Assembly: GCF_017894385.1 (NCBI RefSeq)
Contig: NZ_CP059560.1
Location: 4,658,501-4,722,500, forward strand
Length of the DNA: 64,000 nucleotides
Origin: Aromatoleum petrolei
Lineage (GTDB): Bacteria > Pseudomonadota > Gammaproteobacteria > Burkholderiales > Rhodocyclaceae
Direction: 5' to 3'
In this document: one piece after another, positions 7,057 to 17,477 of the stretch
How positions within the stretch are numbered: position 1 is the stretch's first letter
Layout: the number at the start of each line of letters is the position of its first letter
Made by a program: the position numbers and the translations under genes
The notes under the pieces: model-generated
What the model was told of the DNA's origin: nothing
Database searches by the model: none
What the model saw: only the letters and a program-made list of their open reading frames with translations

Positions 7057-8724
7057 GTGCTGAGCACGTTCCAGTACCCGAAGTTCGAATACGTCCGTCC
7101 GCCCGAGATCGCCGAAGGGCGAGAGGGCCGCTACCCGGTGGTGATCGTCGGCGCCGGCCCGGTCGGCCTGACGGCCGCGATCGACCTCGCCCAGCAGGGC
7201 CAGCGCGTGCTGCTGCTCGACAATGACGACACGGTGTCGATCGGCTCGCGCGGCGTCTGCTATGCGAAGCGCACGCTGGAAGTGCTCGACCGCCTCGGTT
7301 GCGCCGAGGAAATGGTGCAGAAGGGCGTGTCGTGGAACGTCGGCCGTACCTTCTTCCGCGAGGAGGAAGTGTTCAACTTCAACCTCTGTCCGGAACCCGA
7401 CCACCACCGGCCGGGCATGATCAACCTGCAGCAGTACTACCTCGAAGACGACCTGATCAAGCGCGCGCGTCAGCTTCCCAACCTCGAGATCCGCTTCAGG
7501 AACAATGTGATCGGCGTGACGCCGGCCGACGACCGCGCGACGCTGCGCGTCGAGACCCCGGACGGCGCCTACACGGTGCGAGCCGACTGGCTCATCGTCG
7601 CCGATGGCGCGCGCAGTCCGATCCGCACGATGCTCGGGCTCGATATCGACGGCAAGATCTTCATGGATCGCTTCCTGATCGCCGACGTTGTGATGAAGGC
7701 GGATTTTCCGACCGAGCGCTGGTTCTGGTTCGACCCCCCGTTCCACCGCAACCAGTCGGTGCTGCTGCATCGCCAGGCCGACAACGTGTTCCGCATCGAT
7801 TTCCAGCTCGGCTGGAACGTCGATCCGGAAGAGGAAAAGAAGCCCGAGAACGTCATCCCACGCATCAAGGCGATGTTGGGCGACAACCGGGAATTCGAAC
7901 TGGAGTGGGTCAGCGTCTACACTTTCCAGTGCCGCCGCATGAACCGCTTCAACCACGGCCGCGTGCTCTTCGTCGGCGACGCCGCACACCAGGTTTCGCC
8001 CTTCGGCGCGCGTGGCGCGAACTCCGGCATCCAGGACACCGACAACCTGGTGTGGAAACTCAAGCTGGTCATGGACGGCAAGGCGCCCGCGACGCTGCTC
8101 GACACCTATTCGGACGAGCGCTGCTACGCCGCCGACGAGAACATCATGAACTCCACGCGCTCGACCGACTTCATCACGCCGAAAAGTGCCGTGAGCAAGA
8201 CCTTCCGCAACGCGGTGCTGGGCCTTGCCGAGCAGTTCCCGTTCGCCCGTGCGCTGGTCAATTCCGGGCGCCTCTCGGTGCCGAGCTTCCTCGCCGATTC
8301 GTGCCTGAACACTGCCGATGGCGAAGTCTTCGCCGGCAACATGATCCCCGGCGCACCGATGGACGACGCCCCCGCGGCGATGGCCGACGGCACGCAATGG
8401 CTGCTCGGCGCGGTCGGCAACCGTTTCCAGTTGCTGCATTACATCCCGGATGCAAGCGCGCTCGACGCGCCCACCACCCAGGCGCTGCGCAGCCTCGTCG
8501 ACGCGCCCATCCCGGTCGAGGCGATCGTCGTCGCCGAGCGCGGCACTGCGCCGGCCGGGTTCAAGACCCTGATCGACGCAAAGGGCCGCATCCGCGAACG
8601 CTACGACCTGCGCGAAGGCACGAGCTACCTCGTGCGCCCCGACCAGCATGTCGCCGCCCGCTGGCGCGCGCTGGATGTCGCCCAAGTGCGTGCCGCCGTG
8701 GCGCGCGCCACCTGCAACGCCTGA
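7057..8724 (+). CDS. FAD-dependent aromatic monooxygenase (MhpA-like)
   Basis: A protein of 555 residues from the GTG at 7057, chosen because a strong GGAGGAG lies 6 bp upstream. An ATG at 7033 in frame has a poorer site and would add 8 residues. It shows the Rossmann FAD motif VVIVGAGPVGLTAAIDLAQQ, the DG motif VADGARSPIRTMLG, and the GD motif FVGDAAHQVSPFGARGANSG. These place it in the class A flavoprotein hydroxylases (3-(3-hydroxyphenyl)propionate, resorcinol and related hydroxylases). It would use NAD(P)H and O2 to hydroxylate a phenolic ring in the cytoplasm. The DUF2783 gene follows after 11 bp. The precise substrate is unknown. Confidence 0.9.
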   Translation: MLSTFQYPKFEYVRPPEIAEGREGRYPVVIVGAGPVGLTAAIDLAQQGQRVLLLDNDDTVSIGSRGVCYAKRTLEVLDRLGCAEEMVQKGVSWNVGRTFFREEEVFNFNLCPEPDHHRPGMINLQQYYLEDDLIKRARQLPNLEIRFRNNVIGVTPADDRATLRVETPDGAYTVRADWLIVADGARSPIRTMLGLDIDGKIFMDRFLIADVVMKADFPTERWFWFDPPFHRNQSVLLHRQADNVFRIDFQLGWNVDPEEEKKPENVIPRIKAMLGDNREFELEWVSVYTFQCRRMNRFNHGRVLFVGDAAHQVSPFGARGANSGIQDTDNLVWKLKLVMDGKAPATLLDTYSDERCYAADENIMNSTRSTDFITPKSAVSKTFRNAVLGLAEQFPFARALVNSGRLSVPSFLADSCLNTADGEVFAGNMIPGAPMDDAPAAMADGTQWLLGAVGNRFQLLHYIPDASALDAPTTQALRSLVDAPIPVEAIVVAERGTAPAGFKTLIDAKGRIRERYDLREGTSYLVRPDQHVAARWRALDVAQVRAAVARATCNA

Positions 8725-8735
8725 TGGAGACCGCC

Positions 8736-8960
8736 ATGGCCCTCAACACGCAAGCGAACCTGCACGAACCCGGCAAACGCCATTTCCGCGCCTTCTCGCC
8801 CGGCGACGATTTTTACGAGGCGCTGATCGACACGCACCGCGATCTCACCGACGAGCAGAGCGCGATGGTGAACGCGCGCCTGATCCTGCTGCTCGCGAAC
8901 CACATCGGCGACCTCTCGGTGCTGCGCGAGGCGATGCAGATCGCCCGCGAAGGCGTCTGA
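8736..8960 (+). CDS. DUF2783 small protein
   Basis: A 74-residue protein whose start is 11 bp after the monooxygenase stop, with GGAGA in between. The body reads DDFYEALIDTHRDLTDEQSA and then MVNARLILLLANHIGD, which matches DUF2783. That family is recalled as lying next to FAD-dependent aromatic hydroxylases. It is acidic, helical and without a signal peptide. Its tight packing between a hydroxylase and a VOC protein suggests an accessory or stabilising subunit of one of them. No function has been assigned. Confidence 0.8.
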   Translation: MALNTQANLHEPGKRHFRAFSPGDDFYEALIDTHRDLTDEQSAMVNARLILLLANHIGDLSVLREAMQIAREGV

Positions 8961-8984
8961 CAACGATTACGGAGACAAACAGAC

Positions 8985-9536
8985 ATGAGCACCCTGATCC
9001 AGAAGATCCACCACGTCGCCTATCGCTGCCACGATGCGCTCGAAACCGCGCGTTGGTACGAGAAGCACCTCGACATGAAGCTGATCCTGTCGATCGCGGA
9101 GGATGCCGTCCCCTCCACGGGTGAAGCCGATCCCTACATGCACATCTTCCTCGACGCCGGCATGGGCAACGTGCTCGCGTTCTTCGAGCTGCCGACCTGT
9201 CCGACGATGGGGCGCGATCCCAACACCCCGGCGTGGACCCAGCACCTCGCGCTGCAGGTCGAATCCATGGATGTGCTGATGGCGGCCAAGGCGCGCCTTG
9301 AGGCGGCCGGCATCGAGGTGATCGGACCGACCGACCACGCCTTGTTCCAGTCGATCTACTTCTTCGATCCGAACGGCCACCGGCTCGAACTTGCCGCCAA
9401 CACCGGTTCGCCGAAGATGCTGGAGGCGCTCGACAAGGTGAAGTGGGACATGCTGGAAGAATGGGCGCAAACCAAGCGCGCCCCGAAGCACGCCGCATGG
9501 ATGCACGACGGTCGCTACAAGGAGATGTTCAAGTGA
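8985..9536 (+). CDS. VOC-superfamily protein (glyoxalase / extradiol dioxygenase fold)
   Basis: A protein of 183 residues made of two beta-alpha-beta-beta-beta modules. The metal ligands of the family can be seen: His in KIHHVAYRCHDA near the N-terminus, His in TQHLALQVESM, and Glu in FDPNGHRLELAAN. VOC proteins include glyoxalase I, ring-cleaving dioxygenases and isomerases. Between a ring hydroxylase and a fumarylacetoacetase-type hydrolase, a ring-cleaving dioxygenase or an isomerase of the ring-fission product would fit. GGAGA precedes the start, and its stop overlaps the GTG start of the next gene. Confidence 0.85.
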   Translation: MSTLIQKIHHVAYRCHDALETARWYEKHLDMKLILSIAEDAVPSTGEADPYMHIFLDAGMGNVLAFFELPTCPTMGRDPNTPAWTQHLALQVESMDVLMAAKARLEAAGIEVIGPTDHALFQSIYFFDPNGHRLELAANTGSPKMLEALDKVKWDMLEEWAQTKRAPKHAAWMHDGRYKEMFK

Positions 9537-10543
9537 AGCTCGCTACCCTCAAGCAAGGCGGCCGCGACGGCACGCTGGTCGTTGTCAGCCGCGACCTGAC
9601 CCGCTGCCGCGCGGTCCCCGCGATTGCCCGTACGCTGCAGGCGGCGCTCGACAATTGGTCCGACTGCGAGCCGCAGCTGCGCCAGGTGTACGAGGCGCTC
9701 AACAGCGGCGCCGTCGATGCCCAGCCCTTCGACGAGGCCGCCTGCCATTCGCCGCTGCCGCGCGCCTACCAGTGGGCGGACGGCTCGGCTTACCTCAATC
9801 ACGTCGAACTCGTGCGCAAGGCGCGCAATTCGGAAGTGCCCGCGAGCTTCTACAGCGACCCCCTGATGTACCAAGGCGGCTCGGACAGTTTCATCGGCCC
9901 GCGCGACAAGGTCGTCGCTGACGAGAGCTGGGGCATCGACTTCGAAGCCGAGGTCACGGTCGTCACCGGCGACGTGCCGATGGGCGCGACGCCCGAACAG
10001 GCGGCGAAGGCGATTCGCCTCGTGATGCTGGTGAATGACGTCTCGCTGCGCGGCCTGATCCCGAACGAGCTGGCGAAAGGCTTCGGGTTCTTCCAGTCCA
10101 AGCCGGCCTCCGCGTTCAGCCCGGTCGCCGTGACGCCGGACGAACTGGGCGATGCCTGGCGCGACGCGAAGGTGCACCTGCCGCTCGTCGTGCATCTCAA
10201 CGAGCGCCTTTTCGGCAAGCCCAATGCCGGCGTCGATATGAGCTTCAACTTCGGCCAGCTCGTTGCCCATGTGGCGAAGACGCGCGAACTCGAAGCCGGC
10301 TCGATCATCGGCTCGGGCACCGTCTCGAACAAGGCCGGCGATTTGTGGGGCTCGTCGATCGAGCACGGGGGCGTGGGCTACTGCTGCCTTGCCGAAGTCC
10401 GCACCTGGGAAACCATCGAACAGGGCCAGCCCGCGACGCCCTTCATGCGTGACGGCGACACCGTGCGCATCGAGATGTTCGACGCGGCCGGCCGCAGCAT
10501 CTTCGGTCGCATCGAAAACACCGTCGCGAAGCTCGCCTCGTGA
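9533..10543 (+). CDS. Fumarylacetoacetate hydrolase family protein
   Basis: A protein of 336 residues starting at the GTG that overlaps the VOC stop (GTGA). The FAH catalytic domain is clear: the metal-binding acidic residues in WGIDFEAEVTVVTGDVPMG, FQSKPASAFSP, and the C-terminal block IGSGTVSNKAGDLWGSSIEH. The family hydrolyses C-C bonds of 1,3-diketo acids, for example fumarylacetoacetate to fumarate and acetoacetate. The next gene activates acetoacetate, which supports a fumarylacetoacetate or maleylacetoacetate-like substrate. No glutathione-type isomerase gene is present in the operon. Confidence 0.9.
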   Translation: MKLATLKQGGRDGTLVVVSRDLTRCRAVPAIARTLQAALDNWSDCEPQLRQVYEALNSGAVDAQPFDEAACHSPLPRAYQWADGSAYLNHVELVRKARNSEVPASFYSDPLMYQGGSDSFIGPRDKVVADESWGIDFEAEVTVVTGDVPMGATPEQAAKAIRLVMLVNDVSLRGLIPNELAKGFGFFQSKPASAFSPVAVTPDELGDAWRDAKVHLPLVVHLNERLFGKPNAGVDMSFNFGQLVAHVAKTRELEAGSIIGSGTVSNKAGDLWGSSIEHGGVGYCCLAEVRTWETIEQGQPATPFMRDGDTVRIEMFDAAGRSIFGRIENTVAKLAS

Positions 10544-10613
10544 GCGTGTGCGATGCCAAGCGTGATGCTGCAGGGATAGAATGGAGCGACACGGAAACTG
10601 GATGGTGCCTCCC

Positions 10614-12590
10614 ATGACAGACAAGCTCGCTGCTCCGCTCTGGATCCCCTCGGCCGAACGCATCGCGTCGGCTAACGTCACCGCCTTCCGACTCGCGGCC
10701 GAGAAGCGCTGGGGACGGTCGCTCCCGGACTACGATGCGCTTCATGAATGGTCCGTCGCCTCGCCCGAGCAGTTCTGGGTGAGCGTATGGGAGGAGGGCG
10801 GCGTGATCGGCGAGCGCGGCGAGCGCGTGCTGGTCGACGGCGACCGCATGCCCGGTGCGAAGTGGTTCCCGGACGCCCGGCTGAACTTCACGCAGAACCT
10901 GCTGCGCTCACGCGATGCGAGGGACGCGCTGGTGTTCTGGGGCGAGGACCGCGTGCAGAACCGCATGACCCACGGCGAGCTGTACCGCGCCGTCGCCCAC
11001 TTCGTCGCAGCGCTGCGCGACATGGGCGTGGAGAAGGGCGACCGCGTCGCGGCCTACATGCCGAACATGCCCGAGACGGTGATCGCGATGCTCGCGGCGG
11101 CGAGCATTGGCGCGATCTTCACCTCCGCATCGCCGGATTTCGGCGTGCAGGGGGTGCTCGACCGCTTCGGCCAGACCGCGCCCAAGGTGCTGATTGCCTG
11201 CGACGGCTACTTCTACGGCGGGAAGACCATCGATGTGCTCGGCAAGTTGGGCGACATCGTGCGCCAGCTTCCATCGGTGAAGCATGTGGTGGTCGTGCCG
11301 TATGTCCATGCCGAGCACGATCTGAAGGGAATTCCGCACGCGCACATGTGGGCGGACTTTATCGCGCCCTTCCATTTCGTTGACGACATCGCCTTTGAGC
11401 CGCTGCCCTTCGACCATCCGCTGTACGTCATGTACTCGTCGGGGACGACGGGCGTGCCCAAGTGCATCGTCCATTGCGCAGGCGGCGCGCTGCTGCAGCA
11501 TTTGAAGGAGCACCGTCTGCACGCCGACGTGAAGCCCGGCGACCGCCTGTTCTACTTCACAACCTGCGGCTGGATGATGTGGAACTGGCTCGTGTCGGGC
11601 CTCGCCGCGGGCGCGACGCTGCTGCTCTACGACGGCTCGCCCTTCGCATCCGACAACCAGATCCTCTTCGACTATGCCGACGCCGAGCACATGACGCACT
11701 TCGGCACCTCGGCGAAGTTCATCGACGCCGCGGCGAAGTTCAATCTGAAGCCGCGCGAGACGCACAGCCTGGCGAGCCTGCGCGTCATGATGAGCACCGG
11801 CAGCCCGCTCGTGCCGGAAGGCTTCGACTACGTCTATCGCGACATTAAGGCCGACCTGCAGCTGGCGTCGATCTCAGGCGGCACCGACATCATCTCGTGC
11901 TTCGTGCTCGGCTCGCCGGTCCTGCCGGTGTGGCGCGGCGAGATCCAGTGCCGCGGGCTCGGCATGGCGGTCGACGTGTGGGACGACGAGGGCCGGCCGC
12001 TGCGGGGTGACAAGGGCGAGCTTGTGTGCACGAAACCCTTCCCGGTGATGCCGGTCGGCTTCTGGGGCGACGACGACGGCTCCAAGTACCACGCCGCCTA
12101 CTTCGACCGTTTTCCCAATGTGTGGTGTCACGGCGACTTCTGCGAGATCACCGCACACGGGGGCCTCATGATCCACGGCCGCTCGGACGCGACCCTGAAC
12201 CCCGGCGGCGTGCGCATCGGCACCGCCGAGATCTACCGCCAGGTCGAGCGCCTGGAGGAAGTGGTCGAGTCGCTCGTGATCGGCCAGGACTGGCCGCCGC
12301 AGAATCCGAACGACGTGCGCGTGGTGCTGTTCGTGAAGTTGCGCGAAGGAGTCAAACTCGACGATGCGCTCGTCGCCCGCATCAGGCAGACGATCCGCGA
12401 CAACACCACTCCGCGCCACGTGCCGGCGAAAGTGCTGCAGGTCGCCGACATTCCGCGCACCAAGAGCGGCAAGATCGTCGAACTCGCGGTGCGCAACGTC
12501 GTGCATGGCCGCCCGGTGAAGAACCTGGAGGCGCTGGCGAACCCGGAGGCCTTGAGCGACTTCCGCGACCGCGCGGAATTGGCCGACTAG
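10614..12590 (+). CDS. Acetoacetyl-CoA synthetase
   Basis: A protein of about 658 residues, as usual for acetoacetate-CoA ligases. It starts at [10 protein letters not shown]; in-frame ATGs at 10581 and 10602 are possible alternatives. The AMP-binding P-loop reads [18 protein letters not shown]. The family's acetyl-CoA-synthetase-like N-terminus carries [15 protein letters not shown]. The C-terminal lysine motif is [15 protein letters not shown]. It converts acetoacetate, ATP and CoA to acetoacetyl-CoA for thiolysis to acetyl-CoA. As the last gene of the operon it would rescue acetoacetate released by the FAH-type hydrolase. Its TAG stop shares a CTAG with the TAG stop of glk on the other strand. 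Confidence 0.93.
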   Translation: MTDKLAAPLWIPSAERIASANVTAFRLAAEKRWGRSLPDYDALHEWSVASPEQFWVSVWEEGGVIGERGERVLVDGDRMPGAKWFPDARLNFTQNLLRSRDARDALVFWGEDRVQNRMTHGELYRAVAHFVAALRDMGVEKGDRVAAYMPNMPETVIAMLAAASIGAIFTSASPDFGVQGVLDRFGQTAPKVLIACDGYFYGGKTIDVLGKLGDIVRQLPSVKHVVVVPYVHAEHDLKGIPHAHMWADFIAPFHFVDDIAFEPLPFDHPLYVMYSSGTTGVPKCIVHCAGGALLQHLKEHRLHADVKPGDRLFYFTTCGWMMWNWLVSGLAAGATLLLYDGSPFASDNQILFDYADAEHMTHFGTSAKFIDAAAKFNLKPRETHSLASLRVMMSTGSPLVPEGFDYVYRDIKADLQLASISGGTDIISCFVLGSPVLPVWRGEIQCRGLGMAVDVWDDEGRPLRGDKGELVCTKPFPVMPVGFWGDDDGSKYHAAYFDRFPNVWCHGDFCEITAHGGLMIHGRSDATLNPGGVRIGTAEIYRQVERLEEVVESLVIGQDWPPQNPNDVRVVLFVKLREGVKLDDALVARIRQTIRDNTTPRHVPAKVLQVADIPRTKSGKIVELAVRNVVHGRPVKNLEALANPEALSDFRDRAELAD

Positions 12591-13621
12591 TCGGTGCGGC
12601 GGGATCCGGTCCCGCCGCAAACGCGCGATCTGCCTCCCGGAGCCGCGCACGCCGCCCGCTCGAGCGCGCGCGCGGCGCCGACGAGGCCGGGGTAGGGCGC
12701 TTGGATCACCCAGGTCGGAATCTGCGCGAGGTAGGCGCTGAAGCGCCCTTTATCCTCGAAACGCGCGCGGAACGGAGAGCGGGCAAAGAATTCTCCCAGC
12801 TTCGGCACGATGCCGCCTCCGATATAGACGCCGCCGCGCGCGCCGAGTATCAGCGCGAGGTCCGCCGCGACGGTGCCGAGGAAGGCGCAGAAGGTGTTCA
12901 GTGTTTCGACGCAAAGCGACGACGCCCCGGCGAGCCCGCGGCTGCTGATTTCGGCGGCGCTCAGGCCATCTGCTGGCACACCGGCAACCGCGGCGTGCGC
13001 TTCGTACAGTGCCACGAGTCCGGGCCCGGACAGTACGCGCTCGGCCGAGACGTGTGGGTAGCGCGTCGCGAGCCACGCAATCAGCGCGGCTTCGTGGGCG
13101 TTGTTCGCCGCAAGCGTGACATGGCCGCCTTCGCCTTCGAGCGGCACGTAGTCTTCACCCGTTGGCACCAGGCCGGAGATTCCGAGTCCGGTGCCCGCAC
13201 CGAGCAGGCCGATCGCCCGCCGGGCGACCGCCGCGCCGCGTCCGACCGCCACGAGATCGGTGGGCGTCAGTGCCGGCAGCGCCAGCGCCAGCGCGGTGAA
13301 GTCGTTGATGACCTGCAAGTGGGCGAGCTCGAGGCGGGCTTGCAGCGCGTCAATGGAGAAGGCCCAGTGATGGTTGGTCATCTTCACGAAGTCGCCGTCG
13401 ATGGGGTTCGCGATACCGAACGCGCACCAGCGCGGACGGGGACCTCCGGTTTTGGCGGTGTAGTGCTCGATTGCCTCGGCCGGCCCCGGAAAGTCGGCGC
13501 AGGGCAGGGTGAGCATCGCCTCCATGTCCTGTCCCGGCGCGCGGATCAGCGCGAAGCGCGCGTTCGTGCCGCCGATGTCGCCGACGAGGCGCGGATACGT
13601 GTCTTGGGGGGCGAAAAGCAT
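12587..13621 (-). CDS. glk: Glucokinase
   Basis: A protein of 344 residues with the start at [18 protein letters not shown], preceded by AAGGA at 8 bp. The same frame is open well upstream into zwf, but that extension is only antisense-like composition. It has the ROK/hexokinase-fold phosphate-1 motif [14 protein letters not shown], the sugar-site [17 protein letters not shown], the catalytic [14 protein letters not shown], and [13 protein letters not shown]. It phosphorylates glucose with ATP to glucose 6-phosphate. It lies 53 bp downstream of zwf on the same strand, so the two are probably co-transcribed and supply the Zwf-dependent pathway. It is a paralogue of the glucokinase half of the fusion at 15538. 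Confidence 0.95.
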   Translation of the reverse strand: MLFAPQDTYPRLVGDIGGTNARFALIRAPGQDMEAMLTLPCADFPGPAEAIEHYTAKTGGPRPRWCAFGIANPIDGDFVKMTNHHWAFSIDALQARLELAHLQVINDFTALALALPALTPTDLVAVGRGAAVARRAIGLLGAGTGLGISGLVPTGEDYVPLEGEGGHVTLAANNAHEAALIAWLATRYPHVSAERVLSGPGLVALYEAHAAVAGVPADGLSAAEISSRGLAGASSLCVETLNTFCAFLGTVAADLALILGARGGVYIGGGIVPKLGEFFARSPFRARFEDKGRFSAYLAQIPTWVIQAPYPGLVGAARALERAACAAPGGRSRVCGGTGSRRTD

Positions 13622-13674
13622 CCGGGATTCCTTGGTTCGATTCGTTGCGGGGTTTGCGGCGGCCGGCGTCACGC

Positions 13675-15135
<1,461 letters not shown>

Positions 15136-15159
15136 GAAAACCTCTCGTATGGGTAAGCC

Positions 15160-15169
15160 AAAGCGCTTT
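15160..15169. promoter_or_regulatory. LacI-type operator AAAGCGCTTT upstream of zwf
   Basis: This is a perfect 10-bp dyad AAAGCGCTTT in the context CCAAAGCGCTTTTG, with its near edge 25 bp from the zwf start codon. The same core occurs before the porin and, with small changes, twice before the GH13/ABC operon. The centre CG and flanking A/T arms are typical of LacI-GalR family operators. The local LacI regulator at 27727-28779 is the obvious candidate. Confidence 0.6.
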
Positions 15170-15181
15170 TGATGTGCTTAG

Positions 15182-15196
15182 TGTGTAGCCAAACTA
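15182..15196. promoter_or_regulatory. HexR-like site TGTAGCCAAACTACA (zwf side)
   Basis: A 15-bp dyad with perfect TGTAG / CTACA arms around CCAAA, 47 bp upstream of zwf. It resembles the TGTAnT-N3-AnTACA pattern bound by HexR (RpiR family) regulators of central sugar metabolism. The gene for an RpiR-domain protein starts 342 bp away on the other strand. Confidence 0.6.
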
Positions 15197-15356
15197 CAGA
15201 AAAATCAAGTTCAAGTTAGTTGAACAACAGAAATTCGGCGACTTGGTGGAAATGCGGCAATGCAGTGTTAAATGGCTTGAGTATGCAATTAATCGGAGGA
15301 AATAAGCACTTATGAATTGCTGTGGCGCACTAATATGAACGGAGGTATAGGATTGA

Positions 15357-15371
15357 TGTTACCAAACTACA
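15357..15371. promoter_or_regulatory. HexR-like site TGTTACCAAACTACA
   Basis: The second copy of the 15-bp element in the zwf / glk-rpiR gap. One arm is CTACA and the other TGTTA, so one position is off. The central CCAAA is identical to that of the site at 15182-15196. Confidence 0.5.
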
Positions 15372-15392
15372 TACCCGGCTTGCGTTGCAGCA

Positions 15393-15407
15393 AGTAGTGG
15401 AACTACA
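15393..15407. promoter_or_regulatory. HexR-like site AGTAGTGGAACTACA
   Basis: The third copy in this gap, with GTAGT / ACTAC arms perfectly complementary around GGA. It lies 131 bp upstream of the glk-rpiR start, in a position suited to autoregulation. Confidence 0.55.
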
Positions 15408-15537
15408 CTGATTCAGGAGCGGCCGCTCGACCTTCCCGCCTGCCTGCCTACTCAAGGCCGCAAGCATGCGACCGCCGGCTAGAATGCCGTCTGGATCGAT
15501 GCGCACCGGTCGGTGCGCGCGGATCGATGGAGTCCTC

Positions 15538-17418
15538 ATGAACGCGGAAGAAAAGGCTGGGCTCGCCGGGCAGTCGGCACAGGAATACGGCGACGGCCCG
15601 CGGCTGCTCGCCGACATCGGCGCGACCAACGCGCGTTTCGCGCTCGAACGTGCCCCGGGCCGCGTCGAGGCGATCGAGATACTGCACTGCGCCGACTACG
15701 CGGGCATCGTCGACGTCGTGCGCGCCTACCTGCGGCAGCAGGGCGGCGGGGCGCCGCGTCATGCGGCGATCGCGATCGCGAATCCGATCGATGGCGACCA
15801 CGTGAAGATGACGAACCGCGACTGGCAGTTCTCCATCGAGGAGACGCGTCGCGAACTGGGCTTCGACACGTTGCTGGTCGTGAACGACTTCACCGCGCTG
15901 GCAATGGCGCTTTCGCGCCTTTCTCCGAGCGACCGCATGCAGGTGGGCGGTGGTGAGGCGGCGTCCGACGGCGTGATCGGCGTGATCGGTCCGGGCACCG
16001 GTCTGGGCGTCTCCGGCCTGATTCCGGCCAAGGACCGCTGGATCACGCTCGGGAGCGAAGGCGGCCACACGACCTTCGCACCCGCGGACGAGCGCGAACT
16101 CTTCATCCTGCAGTACGCGTGGCGCGAACTGCCGCATGTATCGTCGGAACGCGTCATCTCCGGCCCGGGCCTGGAGCTGATCCACCGCGCGCTCGCCGAG
16201 CGCAACGGCATCCCCGGTGTGCAGCCGCTGAGCGCGGCCGACATCGTCATGCGCGCGCTCGCGGCTGATGATCCGCTGTGCGCGGAAGTCGTCGACTGTT
16301 TCTGCGCCATGCTGGGCACGGTCGCCGCCGACCTCGCGCTGACGCTCGGTGCGGTCGGCGGCATTTACATCGGCGGCGGCGTCGTGCCGCGACTGGGCGA
16401 ACTCTTCCTGCGCTCGCCCTTCAGGCAGCGGTTCGAGGCCAAGGGACGCTTTGCGGACTATCTCGCACGTATCCCGACCTACCTGATCACGGCGCCGTAT
16501 CCCGCCCTGCAAGGCGTTTCGGCGATCCTCGGCCATCATCTGCAGGCCGGAACGGGCGGCAGTCCGCTGATCGAAAAGGTGCGGGCCGCGCTGCCGAACC
16601 TGAGCAAGGCGGAGCAGCGCGTTGCGCGCGTGTTGCTGGACCAGCCGCGCAGCTTCGTGAACGAACCGGTCGCCGACATCGCGCACCACGCCGACGTGAG
16701 CCAGCCCACCGTGATCCGCTTCTGCCGCACGATGGGTTTCAGCGGGCTATCCGATTTCCGCCTGAAGCTCGCGTCGGGACTCACCGGCACGGTGCCGGTG
16801 CGTCACAGTCAGGTGAAAGCCGACGATCCGGCTCCCGACCTGTCGGCGAAGGTCCTCGACAACACGGTGTCTGCAATCCTGCGCCTGCGCGACGGGCTGG
16901 ACCCCGCGGCCGTGGAACGGGCGATCGGGCTGCTGCAGAAGGCCTCGCGCATCGAGTTCTATGGCGCCGGCAACTCCAGCGTCGTTGCGCTCGACGGCCA
17001 GTACAAGTTCTTCCGCTTCCGCATCCCGGCGGTGGCGTACGCCGACCCGCGCCTCGAGGCGATGGCGGCGGAGCTGCTCGGTCCCGGTGACGTCGTGGTC
17101 GCGATCTCGAGTTCGGGGCGCCTGCCGGAGCTGCTGCACGCGGTGGACCGCGCCCTGGCGGCGGGTGCCGCCGTGATCGCGATCACCGCGAGCCACTCGC
17201 CGCTCGCGAAAATGGCGACCGTGAATCTGGCCGTCGACCATTCGGAGGACATCACCACGCACCTGTCGATGATCTCGCGCATCCTGCACCTGCTGATGCT
17301 CGACGTGCTCGCGGTCGGGGTCGCGGTGCGTGGTGGCGCGCGACGCGCCGGAGCGTCGACTTCCCGGCGTCCGTCGGACGTGGGCGATGCCGGCGCCCTC
17401 GTGTCGCACGCGAGCTGA
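15538..17418 (+). CDS. Bifunctional glucokinase / RpiR-family (HexR-like) transcriptional regulator
   Basis: A protein of 626 residues starting at [11 protein letters not shown] with GGAG upstream. Residues 20-335 are a full glucokinase with [31 protein letters not shown] and [12 protein letters not shown] short linker leads to an RpiR helix-turn-helix at about 345-420 ([20 protein letters not shown]) and then a SIS sugar-phosphate-binding domain at about 455-590 ([26 protein letters not shown]). This fusion is known in Betaproteobacteria. It would phosphorylate glucose and sense phosphosugar to control sugar genes. It is divergent from zwf-glk across a gap with three HexR-like sites. The C-terminal 30 residues are low-complexity. 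Confidence 0.95.
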   Translation: MNAEEKAGLAGQSAQEYGDGPRLLADIGATNARFALERAPGRVEAIEILHCADYAGIVDVVRAYLRQQGGGAPRHAAIAIANPIDGDHVKMTNRDWQFSIEETRRELGFDTLLVVNDFTALAMALSRLSPSDRMQVGGGEAASDGVIGVIGPGTGLGVSGLIPAKDRWITLGSEGGHTTFAPADERELFILQYAWRELPHVSSERVISGPGLELIHRALAERNGIPGVQPLSAADIVMRALAADDPLCAEVVDCFCAMLGTVAADLALTLGAVGGIYIGGGVVPRLGELFLRSPFRQRFEAKGRFADYLARIPTYLITAPYPALQGVSAILGHHLQAGTGGSPLIEKVRAALPNLSKAEQRVARVLLDQPRSFVNEPVADIAHHADVSQPTVIRFCRTMGFSGLSDFRLKLASGLTGTVPVRHSQVKADDPAPDLSAKVLDNTVSAILRLRDGLDPAAVERAIGLLQKASRIEFYGAGNSSVVALDGQYKFFRFRIPAVAYADPRLEAMAAELLGPGDVVVAISSSGRLPELLHAVDRALAAGAAVIAITASHSPLAKMATVNLAVDHSEDITTHLSMISRILHLLMLDVLAVGVAVRGGARRAGASTSRRPSDVGDAGALVSHAS

Positions 17419-17477
17419 CGATCATGCCGGCAAGCGCATGTGGCGGGGCGTCGCTGCCAGTCGAGCGCTGGTGAGTT

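Noticed and set aside
8985..9536. Calling the VOC protein a homogentisate 1,2-dioxygenase
   Set aside because: HmgA is a cupin-fold protein of about 430 residues; this is a 183-residue VOC protein. The role of ring cleavage or isomerisation is left open.
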